From Gammaproteobacteria bacterium (GTDB lineage: Bacteria > Pseudomonadota > Gammaproteobacteria > SZUA-152): a DNA stretch of 43,908 nt. Below are positions 17,921 through 27,471 of the stretch, piece after piece (the stretch's first letter is position 1; each line of letters opens with the position of its first letter). A model generated the notes under the pieces. The model made no database searches and was not told where the DNA came from. It worked only from the letters and a program-made list of their open reading frames with translations. A program made the position numbers and the translations under genes. Location: contig JAKEGK010000134.1 in NCBI GenBank assembly GCA_022627515.1, forward strand, positions 1 through 43,908. Direction: 5' to 3'.

Positions 17921-19768
17921 ATGCCGCAATACCGATCCAGAACCACTACTCAAGGACGCAATATGGCGGGCGCCCGGGCGCTGTGGCGCGCGACGGGAAT
18001 GACCGACGCGGACTTTAATAAACCCATTATTGCGATCGCCAACTCTTTCACGCAGTTTGTGCCGGGTCACGTGCATCTCAAGGATCTGGGGCAGCTGGTG
18101 GCGCGTGAAATAGAAAAAGCCGGTGGGGTGGCAAAAGAATTCAATACCATTGCGGTGGATGATGGTATCGCCATGGGACATGGCGGCATGTTGTATTCCC
18201 TGCCGTCGCGGGAGCTGATCAGCGATGCGGTTGAATATATGGTCAATGCGCATTGCGCCGATGCGCTGGTGTGTATTTCCAATTGCGACAAGATTACACC
18301 GGGCATGTTGAACGCCGCGTTGCGGCTGAATATTCCCGCTATTTTTGTTTCCGGCGGCCCAATGGAATCCGGGAAAAGCATTATCGGCGGCAAGGAAGTG
18401 CATCTCGATCTTGTCGATGCCATGGTTGCCGCGGCGAATCCCAAGGTATCTGACAAAGATACCTTGCAAATGGAGCGCTCCGCCTGTCCTACATGCGGCT
18501 CCTGTTCCGGCATGTTCACCGCCAACTCGATGAACTGCCTGACGGAAGCCCTGGGCTTGTCTTTGCCGGGCAATGGCAGCCTGCTGGCCACGCATGCCGA
18601 CCGCAAACAATTGTTTCTGGAAGCCGGCCGGCGCATCGTGGATCTGGCCAGGCGCTACTACGAACAGGATGATGAAACGGCATTGCCCAGAAATATTGCC
18701 AGTTTCGCCGCGTTTGAAAACGCCATGAGTCTGGATATCGCCATGGGTGGATCCACCAACACAATTCTGCATTTGCTGGCGGCCGCGCAGGAAGGCGAAG
18801 TTGATTTTACCATGGATGATATTGACCGCCTGTCGCGCAAGGTTCCCAACTTGTGCAAGGTGGCGCCCAGCACCCAGAAATATCACATGGAAGATGTGCA
18901 TCGGGCCGGTGGAGTCATGAGTATTCTCGGGCAGTTGAACAATGCGGGTTTGTTAAATACGGATGTTGCCACTGTGCACAGCAAAACCCTGGGCGAAGCG
19001 CTGGCTAAATGGGATGTTTGTGAGACCCCGGACCAAACGGTTCATACCTTCTTCCGCGCCGGGCCGGGTAACGTCCCGACTCAGCAGGCTTTCAGTCAGG
19101 AAAAACGCTGGGATACCCTGGATCTTGACCGGCGGAACGGCTGCATTCGCGATGTTGAGCATGCCTATAGCCGGGATGGCGGGCTGGCGGTGTTATACGG
19201 CAACATCGCAGAGGACGGTTGCGTGGTAAAAACCGCGGGCGTCGACGAAAGTATTTTAAAATTCACCGGGCCGGCGCGCATTTTCGAAAGCCAGGACAGC
19301 GCGGTCGAAGCCATTCTGGGCGATCAGATCAAAGCCGGTGATGTGGTGATTATCCGCTACGAGGGTCCGCGCGGCGGGCCGGGCATGCAGGAAATGCTGT
19401 ATCCCACCAGCTATTTGAAATCCAAGGGTCTTGGCAAGCAATGCGCCCTGATTACCGACGGGCGCTTTTCCGGCGGCACCTCGGGATTATCCATTGGTCA
19501 CGTCTCGCCCGAAGCGGCCGAAGGCGGCGCGATAGGATTAATCGAAGAAGGCGACTTGATTGAGATTGACATCCCCAACCGTAAAATCAACGTGGTGTTG
19601 GATGATGAAGTTTTGACGCAACGGCGTGCGGCGATGACGGCCAGAGGAGAGCAGGGGTGGCGGCCACTTAACCGGCAACGCCTGGTGAGCAACGCCCTGA
19701 AGGCCTATGCGGCGATGACTACATCAGCGTCGCGGGGCGCCGTGCGTGATGTCAGTCAACTGAAATAA
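17921..19768 (+). CDS. ilvD: Dihydroxy-acid dehydratase
   Basis: 615-residue iron-sulfur enzyme that dehydrates 2,3-dihydroxy-isovalerate and 2,3-dihydroxy-methylvalerate in valine, leucine and isoleucine synthesis. Visible motifs: [50 protein letters not shown] with cluster cysteines, and the C-terminal [19 protein letters not shown]. Length and sequence closely match E. coli IlvD (616 residues). ATG 17921 has TGAGGAA upstream. It follows copA by 86 bases without a clear terminator, but it is an ordinary biosynthetic gene rather than part of the copper island. IlvD clusters are sensitive to copper, so proximity is notable but may be chance. Confidence 0.97.
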   Translation: MPQYRSRTTTQGRNMAGARALWRATGMTDADFNKPIIAIANSFTQFVPGHVHLKDLGQLVAREIEKAGGVAKEFNTIAVDDGIAMGHGGMLYSLPSRELISDAVEYMVNAHCADALVCISNCDKITPGMLNAALRLNIPAIFVSGGPMESGKSIIGGKEVHLDLVDAMVAAANPKVSDKDTLQMERSACPTCGSCSGMFTANSMNCLTEALGLSLPGNGSLLATHADRKQLFLEAGRRIVDLARRYYEQDDETALPRNIASFAAFENAMSLDIAMGGSTNTILHLLAAAQEGEVDFTMDDIDRLSRKVPNLCKVAPSTQKYHMEDVHRAGGVMSILGQLNNAGLLNTDVATVHSKTLGEALAKWDVCETPDQTVHTFFRAGPGNVPTQQAFSQEKRWDTLDLDRRNGCIRDVEHAYSRDGGLAVLYGNIAEDGCVVKTAGVDESILKFTGPARIFESQDSAVEAILGDQIKAGDVVIIRYEGPRGGPGMQEMLYPTSYLKSKGLGKQCALITDGRFSGGTSGLSIGHVSPEAAEGGAIGLIEEGDLIEIDIPNRKINVVLDDEVLTQRRAAMTARGEQGWRPLNRQRLVSNALKAYAAMTTSASRGAVRDVSQLK

Positions 19769-19798
19769 AAGCCTATCGCTGCCTCTGGTAAAACCGGG

Positions 19799-20548
19799 CT
19801 AGCGCAATATCAGGCTGTCCGTGCTGTTCGAACTCCAACTCGAGCCTTTGGGCTTTCGAGTGCGCGTTAACATGGCGCCTATCACAATGCCGATGAATAT
19901 GACCCCCGCGCCGATGAGGAACCATAGTTTATTGTTTCCATTGTGTAATTCCTTGATTTCGTCCATCAGCATATCGCGCTGCGCCTGCAGGCTTGATTTG
20001 GCTTTGCTTAGCGTCTGGTTTTCCTGAAAAATCTGGTTTGATTCACTGGACAGCTTGCGCAAATGATCTGCTTCATCGGTCAGCGTTTTATGCGCCGTTT
20101 GCAGTTTCTCGTATTGCACCGCTATCAGCGCCAGTTCATTGCGTTCCCTGGTGAGATCCTTAAATTGCTTTTTTAATTCCGCGTGTTCCTCCTGGATTTT
20201 GGCGAGTTTTTCCTGAATAGCTGGCAGGACCATTCGGGCAACCGGTTCATCCACCAGATATTGCGTTAAGACCCAGCCTATTGTGCCATCCTCGGTTTTG
20301 ACGCGGGCATGGCTGCTGTCCGATTCCAGTATGCGTAATTTGGCGCCGCTGCTTAAGGAACGAATAATTCGATGCTCATTGGTCTTGCCGCTGCGTAACA
20401 GAATGGGAACATTATCCGAGACATACTGGATGGTTTTGCCGTTTTGCGCGCCTGAACCGGTCTGGGCGATGCTGCTGACCGGCGTTAGTAATAATCCATT
20501 AACCAGCAGTAATGCTATGAAATGTAAAAAATAATTGGTATTGCGCAT
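19799..20548 (-). CDS. SH3-domain membrane protein (TIGR04211/YgiM type)
   Basis: 249-residue envelope protein. The ORF track begins at 20710, but ATG 20548 gives a clean signal peptide (MRNTNYFLHFIALLLVNGLL, through SSIAQ). Order: a bacterial SH3 domain (about 32-95, YVSDNVPILLRSG...GWVLTQYL), a long coiled coil (about 100-205, KLAKIQEEHAELKKQFKDL onward), one C-terminal TM helix (about 210-230, WFLIGAGVIFIGIVIGAML) and a short basic cytoplasmic tail (TRTRKPKGSS). This is the architecture of YgiM/TIGR04211 proteins, of unclear role, probably periplasmic scaffolding anchored by the C-terminal TM. It ends 30 bases from the convergent ilvD. Confidence 0.88.
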   Translation of the reverse strand: MRNTNYFLHFIALLLVNGLLLTPVSSIAQTGSGAQNGKTIQYVSDNVPILLRSGKTNEHRIIRSLSSGAKLRILESDSSHARVKTEDGTIGWVLTQYLVDEPVARMVLPAIQEKLAKIQEEHAELKKQFKDLTRERNELALIAVQYEKLQTAHKTLTDEADHLRKLSSESNQIFQENQTLSKAKSSLQAQRDMLMDEIKELHNGNNKLWFLIGAGVIFIGIVIGAMLTRTRKPKGSSWSSNSTDSLILR

Positions 20549-20890
20549 GGTTGTTTCCAGGCTCAACGTAACGGTTTTCAAAGGGATCCCCCGGGTTGAC
20601 GATGCCTGAATACAGCAAATCAGGTGCCAATTTGACGGGTTAAGCTGAACAGAAAACAGACTTATGTTATTTTTTCGCCAATTCAGTAAAATAAACGGAC
20701 ACCGCCGCATGCTCCTGTGAAATTGACGTATGGTGTTTACTGATATACAGTCACTGACTAAAATTAGCGGACGCTGTGTGGGAGGAGAGGGTTATTTAGC
20801 GGCGCACCGTCTATTATAAAGATGTTTATAAAATTACCGGAATATCCGGTTCATTAGTTAAAACAAATTTCCAATCTAAAGGGTTAAGTC
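20549..20890. promoter_or_regulatory. Divergent control region, SH3 protein / cytochrome c4
   Basis: 342 bases holding promoters for two divergent genes. A perfect dyad ACCGGA-ATA-TCCGGT at 20836-20850 lies 41 bases before the cytochrome c4 start, with a -10-like TATTAT about 25 bases upstream of it. It could be an operator near the c4 transcription start. No -35 match is convincing. Confidence 0.35.
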
Positions 20891-21547
20891 ATGATAAAAA
20901 GAATCACTTCTTTCGGAGCGATCTTGGGGATAGTCTTAATGTCGCAATCTGCTCAGGCCGACCAGGTAATCGCAGGGGGGATGGACGTAAAAGAAGGCGA
21001 TCCCAACGCAGGGAAAACCAAATCGGAATTATGCCATGGCTGCCACGGTGTGGATGGCATGAGTATTGATCCCACGACCTTTCCAAATCTGGCTGGGCAA
21101 TATGCCGGATATATTTTCAAGCAGGTACAGGATTTCCAACTGGGTAACCGCCAGGATGACACGATGTCCGCGATGGCGGCGATGGTCACCAGCCTGGAAG
21201 ATCTGCGAGACATCGCGGTCTACTTTCAGTCGCAAAAGCAAATGAAAGGCAAGCCGGCCGATTCCGCTCTGGCCAAACAGGGTGCGGAAATTTTCAAAAA
21301 TGGTAATCCCTCAACCGGTGTTTACGGCTGCGTGAATTGCCACGGCGAGAATGGCAAGGGTAAGGGCCCCAGCAATTCCCTGTTTCCGGTGATTGGCGGG
21401 CAAACCAAAGCTTATCTGATCAAGCAGCTCAATGACCTTAAGAGCGGTAAACGCACCAATGACCCCGCGGGTATGATGTCGGATATCGCAAAGAAATTAT
21501 CCGATAAGGAAATTCAGGCGGTAGCGGAATATTTATCCGGCCTTTAA
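20891..21547 (+). CDS. Diheme cytochrome c4
   Basis: 218-residue periplasmic diheme cytochrome, an electron carrier to terminal oxidases. A signal peptide (about residues 1-23, ending SAQAD) precedes two related cytochrome domains. Heme motifs are CHGCH (48-52) and CVNCH (147-151). Axial methionines are likely in DDTMSAMAA and GMMSDIAKK. Duplicated PNLAGQ-Y / PVIGGQTKAYL segments show the internal repeat of the c4 family. GGGTTAAG lies upstream of ATG 20891, a weak ribosome-binding site. A bidirectional terminator follows at 21574-21602. Confidence 0.94.
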   Translation: MIKRITSFGAILGIVLMSQSAQADQVIAGGMDVKEGDPNAGKTKSELCHGCHGVDGMSIDPTTFPNLAGQYAGYIFKQVQDFQLGNRQDDTMSAMAAMVTSLEDLRDIAVYFQSQKQMKGKPADSALAKQGAEIFKNGNPSTGVYGCVNCHGENGKGKGPSNSLFPVIGGQTKAYLIKQLNDLKSGKRTNDPAGMMSDIAKKLSDKEIQAVAEYLSGL

Positions 21548-21573
21548 CGGGAACGAAACCGTTATTCCTCACA

Positions 21574-21602
21574 AAAAAATGCGCCCCTGCGGCGCATTTT
21601 TT
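21574..21602. terminator. Bidirectional terminator
   Basis: AAAAAATGCGCC-CCTGC-GGCGCATTTTTT, a perfect 12-bp dyad with A/T tracts on both sides. It sits between the convergent cytochrome c4 and ABC ATPase genes and can serve both strands. Confidence 0.9.
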
Positions 21603-21644
21603 GTTTGCGGGACGCCTGCTGGCGTCTGCATGCAACTGTTGAGA

Positions 21645-22691
21645 TCAGGTTTTCGTAAAAGCGACGACGTGCTGAATGTCCATGCGAATATTGACCTTGT
21701 CGCCCACCATAAAATCTTCATGACTGGGAAACAGCGACAGGATTTCCGTGCCGGTATCAAGCCGCAAGGTATACATGATTTCCGCACCCTTGAATGCTTT
21801 CTGAGTGATTTTTCCCTTTAACGGTCCTTCCGGATCATAAACTACATCATCCGGGCGCAACAAAATCTCCACCGCGGATTTTTCCGGCCATTTGTACGCC
21901 CGGTCTGCGTTGACGATTCCAAATTCAGTCCGGATTTCGTTTGGCGTGATCATGACACCGTCAATGAAAACTCCCTGGCCGATAAAATCCGCGACAAACC
22001 GGTTCGCCGGCTCATGGTATAGATTGAACGGCGTGTCCCATTGTAGGATGCAGCCATCTTTCATTACGCCCACATGGTCCCCCAACGCAAACGCTTCATC
22101 CTGATCATGCGTGACCATAATGCCGGTAATACCACGATCTTTTAAAATATTGCGGACTTCGGTGCTCAACCGTTTACGCATATCCACGTCAAGATTGGAG
22201 AAGGGTTCATCTAGCAGGATTGCCTTGGGCCGCGGCGCCAACGCCCTGGCCAGCGCAATGCGCTGCTGTTGACCGCCCGATAACTCGTGGGGATAACGTT
22301 CTCCATACTCATTCATTCCCACGATGGATAACATTTCCCTGGCAAGCTGTTGTTGCTCTCTTTTACTGTTATTGCGCAAACCGAAGGAAATATTTTCCAG
22401 CACGGTCATGTGCGGGAACAAGGCGTAGTCCTGGAATACCATGCCCAAATGGCGTTTTTCCGGAACCAGGGTGTAACCAGGACGTGACACTTCCTGGTCG
22501 TTAATGCGTATCGTTCCACGGTAGACCGGTTCAAAACCGGCAATCGCGCGCAATATGGTGGTTTTACCGCAACCACTGGGTCCAAGCAGGCAGACCAGGC
22601 TGCCCTGATTAACGTGTAATGACAGATCTTTAACAATCGTCTGGTGACGATATTTGCACTCGATATTTCTAACTTCAATAAGTGCTTTCAT
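21645..22691 (-). CDS. ABC transporter ATPase, FbpC/PotA-like, orphan
   Basis: 348-residue ATP-binding subunit of an importer of the ferric iron / spermidine / sulfate family. Walker A GPSGCGKTT (37-45), Q-loop VFQDYALFPHMTV (85-97), signature LSGGQQQR (137-144), Walker B AILLDEP (157-163), the H-loop in MVTHDQDEAFALGD, and a C-terminal TOBE-like domain (about 240-348). The FQDYALFPH sequence is characteristic of this subfamily. No permease or binding-protein gene is nearby. Instead it lies 67 bases downstream of argF on the same strand, probably as the last gene of an argD-argF-ABC transcript. Substrate cannot be told from sequence; iron is the best guess. Confidence 0.85.
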   Translation of the reverse strand: MKALIEVRNIECKYRHQTIVKDLSLHVNQGSLVCLLGPSGCGKTTILRAIAGFEPVYRGTIRINDQEVSRPGYTLVPEKRHLGMVFQDYALFPHMTVLENISFGLRNNSKREQQQLAREMLSIVGMNEYGERYPHELSGGQQQRIALARALAPRPKAILLDEPFSNLDVDMRKRLSTEVRNILKDRGITGIMVTHDQDEAFALGDHVGVMKDGCILQWDTPFNLYHEPANRFVADFIGQGVFIDGVMITPNEIRTEFGIVNADRAYKWPEKSAVEILLRPDDVVYDPEGPLKGKITQKAFKGAEIMYTLRLDTGTEILSLFPSHEDFMVGDKVNIRMDIQHVVAFTKT

Positions 22692-22758
22692 TATTCTGGA
22701 AGGCAGCCGTTATTAATGTGACGATTAAAATGCTGATGCCGGTTAATGTTAAATGGAT

Positions 22759-23670
22759 CTATCGCGAATAAAGTAAAAATTCCAGTAACGCTTTTTGCGA
22801 GTGCAGGCGATTTTCCGCTTCATCCCAGACCACGCTTTGTTCTCCATCAATAACGTCCGCGGCAACTTCCTCGCCACGATGCGCCGGCAGGCAATGCATA
22901 AACAGCGCATCCGCCTTTGCTGCCGCCATGATTTTCCGGTTAACCTGATAATTTTTAAATGCCGCTTCGCGCTGCTTTTGCTGCTGTTCCTGACCCATGC
23001 TTGACCAGACATCGGTCACGATAAGGTCGGCATCCCTGGCGGCTTCCATCGGATTGTTACACAAGGTGACGATATCGGGCTGGGCTTGCGACAGTACTTC
23101 CTGCAGCGGTTCATATCCTCTGGGGCTGGCAATGCGCAGTTTGAATTGCAGCTGCTGCGCGGCGTGGATATAGGAATGGCACATGTTATTGCCATCACCG
23201 AGCCAGGCCACGGTTTTACCCTGAATATCGCCCCGGTGTTCAACAAAAGTCTGAATGTCCGCCAATAATTGACATGGATGGTGCAAATCCGTCAACGCGT
23301 TAATCACGGGCACCAATGAATAGGACGCAAACCTTTCGAGCTTTTCATGCTCATAGGTGCGGATCATGATGATATCAACCATGCGGGACAGCACGCGTGC
23401 CGTGTCTTCGATCGGTTCACCGCGGCCCAGTTGTGTATCGCGCGGCGAGAGAAAAATGGCATGGCCGCCAAATTGCGCCATGCCGGCTTCGAACGACACG
23501 CGGGTGCGGGTGGATGATTTCTCAAATACCATCCCCAGCACCTTGTTCTTCAGCGGCTGATAGATTTCCCCGGCTCTTTGCTTGGCTTTCAGCTCGATGC
23601 CACGGTAAACCAGCTTTTGCAAATCATCACTGCTTAAATCAAATAAAGTCAGAAAATGCCGAATGGCCAT
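22759..23670 (-). CDS. argF: Ornithine carbamoyltransferase
   Basis: 303-residue enzyme condensing carbamoyl phosphate with ornithine to citrulline. The start is ATG 23670 ([16 protein letters not shown]); the 22 extra residues of the ORF track run back into argD. Motifs: [13 protein letters not shown] (carbamoyl phosphate), [13 protein letters not shown], the SMG loop in WSSMGQEQ (ornithine closure) and [10 protein letters not shown] with the catalytic cysteine. Length fits the anabolic family (about 300-310). It lies 19 bases after argD on the same strand; argG is far away at 41716. Confidence 0.96.
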   Translation of the reverse strand: MAIRHFLTLFDLSSDDLQKLVYRGIELKAKQRAGEIYQPLKNKVLGMVFEKSSTRTRVSFEAGMAQFGGHAIFLSPRDTQLGRGEPIEDTARVLSRMVDIIMIRTYEHEKLERFASYSLVPVINALTDLHHPCQLLADIQTFVEHRGDIQGKTVAWLGDGNNMCHSYIHAAQQLQFKLRIASPRGYEPLQEVLSQAQPDIVTLCNNPMEAARDADLIVTDVWSSMGQEQQQKQREAAFKNYQVNRKIMAAAKADALFMHCLPAHRGEEVAADVIDGEQSVVWDEAENRLHSQKALLEFLLYSR

Positions 23671-23689
23671 ATCGGTTACCCGTATTGAA

Positions 23690-24868
23690 TTATTTGGGAT
23701 TAAACCCGGAAACGAGTTCGCTGACCTTGGTGACAATCATATCGGCTTCATCGTCACTCAAAATCAATGGCGGCAACAGGCGGATCCGGTTTTCATTGGC
23801 GATATTAACCACGATGCCGATATCCAGCGCCCGTTGCGCCAGTTCCTTGCAGGGCGAATCCAGTTCCACGGCGATCAGCAGGCCCTTGCCCCGGATGTCC
23901 TTGACATGCGGATGCGATGAAAGGTTTTGTTTCAATCCTGTCAGGATACGATTACCAAGAAGCCTGGCGCGTTCCACCAGCCCGTTGTGCTCAATGGCTT
24001 CGATAACCGCCAGCGCCGTGCGGCATGCAAGCGGGTTGCCGCCAAATGTTGTGCCATGATTGCCGGGCTGAAATGTCCGGGCGGCTTCGCCTTTCGCGAG
24101 GCACGCGCCGATGGGAACGCCGTTTCCCAATGCTTTGGCAAGCGTCATGATGTCGGGCGTAAAATTGTAATGCTGAAACGCAAACCATTTTCCTGAGCGG
24201 CCCATGCCGGTCTGGATTTCGTCAAGTATCATCAACCAGCCGTATTCATTGCATATTTCCCGTATCGCTGGCAAATAGGTTTCATCGGGAATATTAATGC
24301 CGCTTTCACCCTGTAAAGGTTCAACCAGCACCGCGACAATATTTTTGTCATGGCTGGCAATGGTGTGCAATGCATCGACATTGTTATAAGGCGCCCGGGA
24401 AAAGCCGGTTACCAAAGGCTCAAAGCCGGCCTGCACCTTCCGGTTGCCGGTAGCCGAGAGTGTCGCCAGGGTTCTGCCATGAAAACTGTTCTCGGTAACA
24501 ATAATGGCAGGCTGTTTAATCCCTTTGTTATGGCCATGAAGACGCGCGATTTTAATGGCGGCTTCGTTGGCTTCAGCGCCGGAATTGGAAAAGAACACAT
24601 TATCCATTCCGGCCAGCGCCGTGAGCTTTTCAGCCAGCTGTTTTTGCAAATCGATCTCAAACAGGTTGGATGTGTGCAGCAAGCGTTTAGCCTGCCCGCA
24701 AATAGCCTCACTGATAGCCGGATGCGCATGACCTAGGCCGGTAACGGCAATGCCGCATAATGCATCCAGATATTTATTGCCTTTAGTGTCCCAAAGCCAG
24801 CAACCGCTGCCATGGGTGAAGGTAACGGGTAACGGAGAATAGGTTCTCATTAATTTATTATTTGCCAT
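23690..24868 (-). CDS. argD: Acetylornithine aminotransferase
   Basis: 392-residue class III PLP aminotransferase that converts N-acetylglutamate semialdehyde to N-acetylornithine (often also the succinyldiaminopimelate step of lysine synthesis). Motifs: [24 protein letters not shown], the cofactor-binding [15 protein letters not shown] and the Schiff-base lysine in [17 protein letters not shown]. Length is standard. ATG 24868 begins [18 protein letters not shown] terminator-like hairpin lies 18-50 bases upstream on the same strand and could attenuate the operon. argF follows after 19 bases. Confidence 0.95.
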   Translation of the reverse strand: MANNKLMRTYSPLPVTFTHGSGCWLWDTKGNKYLDALCGIAVTGLGHAHPAISEAICGQAKRLLHTSNLFEIDLQKQLAEKLTALAGMDNVFFSNSGAEANEAAIKIARLHGHNKGIKQPAIIVTENSFHGRTLATLSATGNRKVQAGFEPLVTGFSRAPYNNVDALHTIASHDKNIVAVLVEPLQGESGINIPDETYLPAIREICNEYGWLMILDEIQTGMGRSGKWFAFQHYNFTPDIMTLAKALGNGVPIGACLAKGEAARTFQPGNHGTTFGGNPLACRTALAVIEAIEHNGLVERARLLGNRILTGLKQNLSSHPHVKDIRGKGLLIAVELDSPCKELAQRALDIGIVVNIANENRIRLLPPLILSDDEADMIVTKVSELVSGFNPK

Positions 24869-24885
24869 TGATTCGATTGCGCCTT

Positions 24886-24918
24886 AAAAACAAAACGGCA
24901 GTCTCGCCAGAGACTGCC
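24886..24918 (-). terminator. Terminator/attenuator just upstream of argD
   Basis: On the minus strand, GGCAGTCTC-TGGC-GAGACTGCC followed by GTTTTGTTTTT. It is a perfect 9-bp stem with a T-rich tail, only 18 bases before the argD start codon. The preceding gene already has its own hairpin at 25024-25046, so this one could be an attenuator in the argDF leader. No arginine-rich leader peptide was found. Confidence 0.65.
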
Positions 24919-25023
24919 GAAACTAAAAGTGTAAAGTAATAAAGTAATATAGTATCGGTAAAAACCGCCGTGGGCAAATAAACGCCGTTATTTACCCCGC
25001 GGGATTTCCCTCTCCATAAACAC

Positions 25024-25046
25024 AAACCCGGCCTTCCGCCGGGTTT
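25024..25046 (-). terminator. Hairpin after the PuuD-like gene
   Basis: AAACCCGGC-CTTCC-GCCGGGTTT, a perfect 9-bp stem 30 bases after the minus-strand stop at 25076. The trailing T-run is short (TTTGTGTTT), so termination may be partial. Confidence 0.7.
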
Positions 25047-25075
25047 GAAGCGATAACCTGACCAGCAGGCAGCGG

Positions 25076-25564
25076 CTAGAATACGCCGTGTGAATGACTG
25101 GCCATAAAAAACAACATCGGAATGGACAGCATGGTGTTGGTCCGTGACGCCAAAAGCGCGACGCGTTTGGCTTTGGCAATATCGTCGGCGCTAGCCTGGA
25201 CAATGCCCAGCACTTTTTTCTGGTTGGGCCAAATCAATACCCAGACATTGAACAACATGATCGTGCCCAGCCAGGCGCCCATCCCGATATTTTCAAATCC
25301 GTCCTGAAACGTGAATGCCGCGACGAAATTCTTGTTTAACAGGCCGGCGCCCGCGATCCAGGTTACCACCGCCGCCCAGCGGAACCAGAGTAGCGCGCGT
25401 GGCGCAACATATTTACCGATTGCCGCGGGTCCGGGGCCTTCTTTGTCCGCAGCGGCCGCTGCTATCGCAGGGACCTGAACAAAATTGAAGTAATAGAGCA
25501 ATCCAATCCAGACAATGCCGGCGAGGAAATGCAGCCAACGCTCGAAAAAAACTAACTCCGTCAT
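25076..25564 (-). CDS. PuuD-type (Urate_ox_N) membrane protein
   Basis: 162-residue inner-membrane protein with about four TM segments, similar to the membrane domain of urate hydroxylase PuuD (PF06181). Visible: ERWLHFLAGIVWIGLLYYFNF at the N-terminus (His12, probable heme or quinone-side ligand), WFRWAAVVTWIAGAGLL, GTIMLFNVWVLIWPNQKK and the C-terminal LSIPMLFFMASHSHGVF. Full PuuD adds a C-terminal cytochrome c domain that is absent here, so urate oxidation is not implied. Many such short proteins are annotated as PuuD by domain alone. AAAGGG precedes ATG 25564. A 28-residue single-TM peptide is encoded 88 bases upstream on the same strand. No purine-degradation gene lies nearby. Confidence 0.8.
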   Translation of the reverse strand: MTELVFFERWLHFLAGIVWIGLLYYFNFVQVPAIAAAAADKEGPGPAAIGKYVAPRALLWFRWAAVVTWIAGAGLLNKNFVAAFTFQDGFENIGMGAWLGTIMLFNVWVLIWPNQKKVLGIVQASADDIAKAKRVALLASRTNTMLSIPMLFFMASHSHGVF

Positions 25565-25908
25565 GATCTTTACCCTTTGGTTTGTGTTGTTAGGGAAAAC
25601 TGTTAAATAAACGCCAAGTAAAATCTTCCTGAGATTACCGGATTCGTTCGGCTTAGAGAGCGCTGACGATAAACGCTAGCACCAGCGTAAGAACAAACCC
25701 GGAGATGATTGTGCCAAGAATTGAATCGAGTGGGTTCATATGTCGTGTTCCTTGTTTTTATTACAGTAAGGTTCCAAATGTTACCGTGGTTTAAAGATGA
25801 TTAATTTATATTCAAAAAGGTTGAGCTAAACAGTCGGGGAAAGCCTAGAGCAATGATCTTGATAATGCAATATGATAGTAGGGATATTTCTAAGTTTACA
25901 GGCTTGTC
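25565..25908. other. PuuD-like / hydantoinase B intergenic region
   Basis: 344 bases between divergent gene sets. It contains the 28-codon minus-strand ORF at 25653-25739; the remaining ~170 bases before the hydantoinase B gene are AT-rich and should hold both promoters. No clear -35/-10 pair was identified. Confidence 0.4.
25653..25739 (-). CDS. 28-residue single-TM peptide
   Basis: Short ORF absent from the ORF track: MNPLDSILGTIISGFVLTLV followed by LAFIVSAL. After a polar NPLDS start, about 20 residues are hydrophobic, giving one TM helix. AAGGA lies 9 bases before the ATG, a good ribosome-binding site. The gene is on the same strand as, and 88 bases upstream of, the PuuD-like membrane protein. 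Its layout recalls small single-TM subunits of membrane oxidases such as CydX or CcoQ, but I see no sequence match. Translation is supported by the ribosome-binding site and the clean membrane pattern only. Confidence 0.6.
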   Translation of the reverse strand: MNPLDSILGTIISGFVLTLVLAFIVSAL

Positions 25909-27471
25909 ATGCAGAATCCATTCATGTCGCCCATTGCATTGAGCATATTTGCCAGCCGTGTTGAAGCCGTGTGCGATGAAATGGGCGCCGTGCTGCAACG
26001 CACTGCGTTCTCCCCTAACATCAAGGACCGGCTGGATTACTCTTGCGCCATTTTTGACGCGCAAGGCGAGCTGTGCGCACAAGCGGCGCATATACCCGTG
26101 CACATTGGCAGCATGGCGTATGCGATGCGTAATATTGTCAGTCAATTGGACTGGCGAACGGGTGACATGTTGATACTCAATGATCCGTATATGGGCGGCA
26201 CACATTTGCCGGACGTGACAGTTATTGCGCCCTTGTATGTGGCGGACCGGTTGATGGCATTCGTTGCCAACCGCGCGCATCACGCGGATATTGGCTCAGA
26301 AACACCGGGTTCCATGCCGATCTCACGCACTCTGGATGAAGAGGGCCTGCTGATTCCTCCCACCTTCCTTATGCGCGATTCAAAAATTCTGCCCGATGTG
26401 ATGGACCGGTTGGTGGGCCAAACCAGTGTGCCGGAACAGAGTTATGGCGATTTTGCGGCGCAGATCAGCGCCAACAAAACCGGCTTGTTGCGCCTTAGCC
26501 TCCTGGTTACGGAAATGGGGCCGGACACCTTTAACGCTGCTGTCACTGAGCTTAACGATTACGCGGAGCGTTTGGCCGCCGCTGCGCTGCTGCAAATTCC
26601 CGACGGTGATTACGAATTCACGGACGTCATGGACAGTGATGGTGTGGGCAATGCAGATATACCGATCAAGGTCAATTTACACATCAAAAATCAAAAAGCA
26701 ACGGTTGATTTCAGCGGCAGCGCCGGTCAAACCGCCGGCAATATTAATTGTCCCCTGCCGGTTACGGCGGCGGCTGTTTATTACGTGTTTTCCTGTCTGA
26801 TGCCACCCTATACGCCGGCATGTCAAGGCCGGTTTCGTAATATCAAAATCCTGGCTCCAGCTGCAAGCCTGGTTAATGCCAGGCGCCCGGCGGCAGTTGC
26901 CGCAGGGAACGTCGAAACCAGCACACGCATTGTTGACGTGGTACTGGGCGCCCTGGCGCAGGCCATTCCCGGGCAAATCCCGGCGGCGAGTCATGGCAGT
27001 ATGAACAACATCGCCATGGGAGCGCGCTATTCGACCGCGGGTGTTACCCGGCAATGGGATTATTATGAAACCATCGGCGGCGGCATGGGCGCGGGTCCGG
27101 CCGCGCATGGCATTGATGCCGTGCAAACCCACATGACCAATACCCGTAATACGCCTGTCGAAGTATTGGAAAGCCTGTATCCGTTACGCGTCCGCCGTTA
27201 TGGATTGCGCGAAGGTTCGGGCGGAGCGGGGCGGCATCACGGTGGCGCTGGGATTATCCGGGAATTTGAGTTTCTGGAACCGGCAACACTGACTTTGCTG
27301 ACAGAACGCCGCCGGCATCAACCCTGGGGATTAAACGGCGGTGCTTGCGGTAAAGCGGGAATTAATCAATTAAACGGGCGGCGGCTTGAAGCCAAACAAA
27401 GTTTATCCGTTAAACCCGGCGACCGTCTGACGATTGAAACCGCGGGTGGCGGCGGGTGGGGTTCAAAATAA
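25909..27471 (+). CDS. hyuB: Hydantoinase B / N-methylhydantoinase beta subunit, orphan
   Basis: 520-residue protein of the HyuB family (PF02538). In characterised systems the B subunit works with HyuA to hydrolyse hydantoins, N-methylhydantoin, 5-oxoproline or to carboxylate acetone. Visible: SRVEAVCDEMGAVLQRTAFS near the N-terminus, DYSCAIFDAQGELCAQAAH, the NDPYMGGTHLPDVTV metal-site region, and glycine-rich C-terminal GLREGSGGAGRHHGGAGIIR and ETAGGGGWG. Length fits the family (about 500-580). No hyuA is encoded nearby, and the flanks are intergenic DNA; the partner may lie elsewhere. ATG 25909 or 25924 are both possible starts. Substrate is unknown; 5-oxoproline is one candidate. Confidence 0.88.
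   Translation: MQNPFMSPIALSIFASRVEAVCDEMGAVLQRTAFSPNIKDRLDYSCAIFDAQGELCAQAAHIPVHIGSMAYAMRNIVSQLDWRTGDMLILNDPYMGGTHLPDVTVIAPLYVADRLMAFVANRAHHADIGSETPGSMPISRTLDEEGLLIPPTFLMRDSKILPDVMDRLVGQTSVPEQSYGDFAAQISANKTGLLRLSLLVTEMGPDTFNAAVTELNDYAERLAAAALLQIPDGDYEFTDVMDSDGVGNADIPIKVNLHIKNQKATVDFSGSAGQTAGNINCPLPVTAAAVYYVFSCLMPPYTPACQGRFRNIKILAPAASLVNARRPAAVAAGNVETSTRIVDVVLGALAQAIPGQIPAASHGSMNNIAMGARYSTAGVTRQWDYYETIGGGMGAGPAAHGIDAVQTHMTNTRNTPVEVLESLYPLRVRRYGLREGSGGAGRHHGGAGIIREFEFLEPATLTLLTERRRHQPWGLNGGACGKAGINQLNGRRLEAKQSLSVKPGDRLTIETAGGGGWGSK

Noticed and set aside
17900-18901. 333-codon minus-strand ORF inside ilvD
   Set aside because: Shadow of ilvD; no recognisable domain, and the ilvD frame is complete.
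24992-25021. Nine-residue MEREIPRGK reading as an arginine leader peptide for argD
   Set aside because: Only two Arg codons, no ribosome-binding site, and the ORF is about 75 bases from the hairpin.
25076-25564. Urate hydroxylase as a functional call
   Set aside because: Only the membrane domain is present, with no cytochrome domain and no purine genes nearby.
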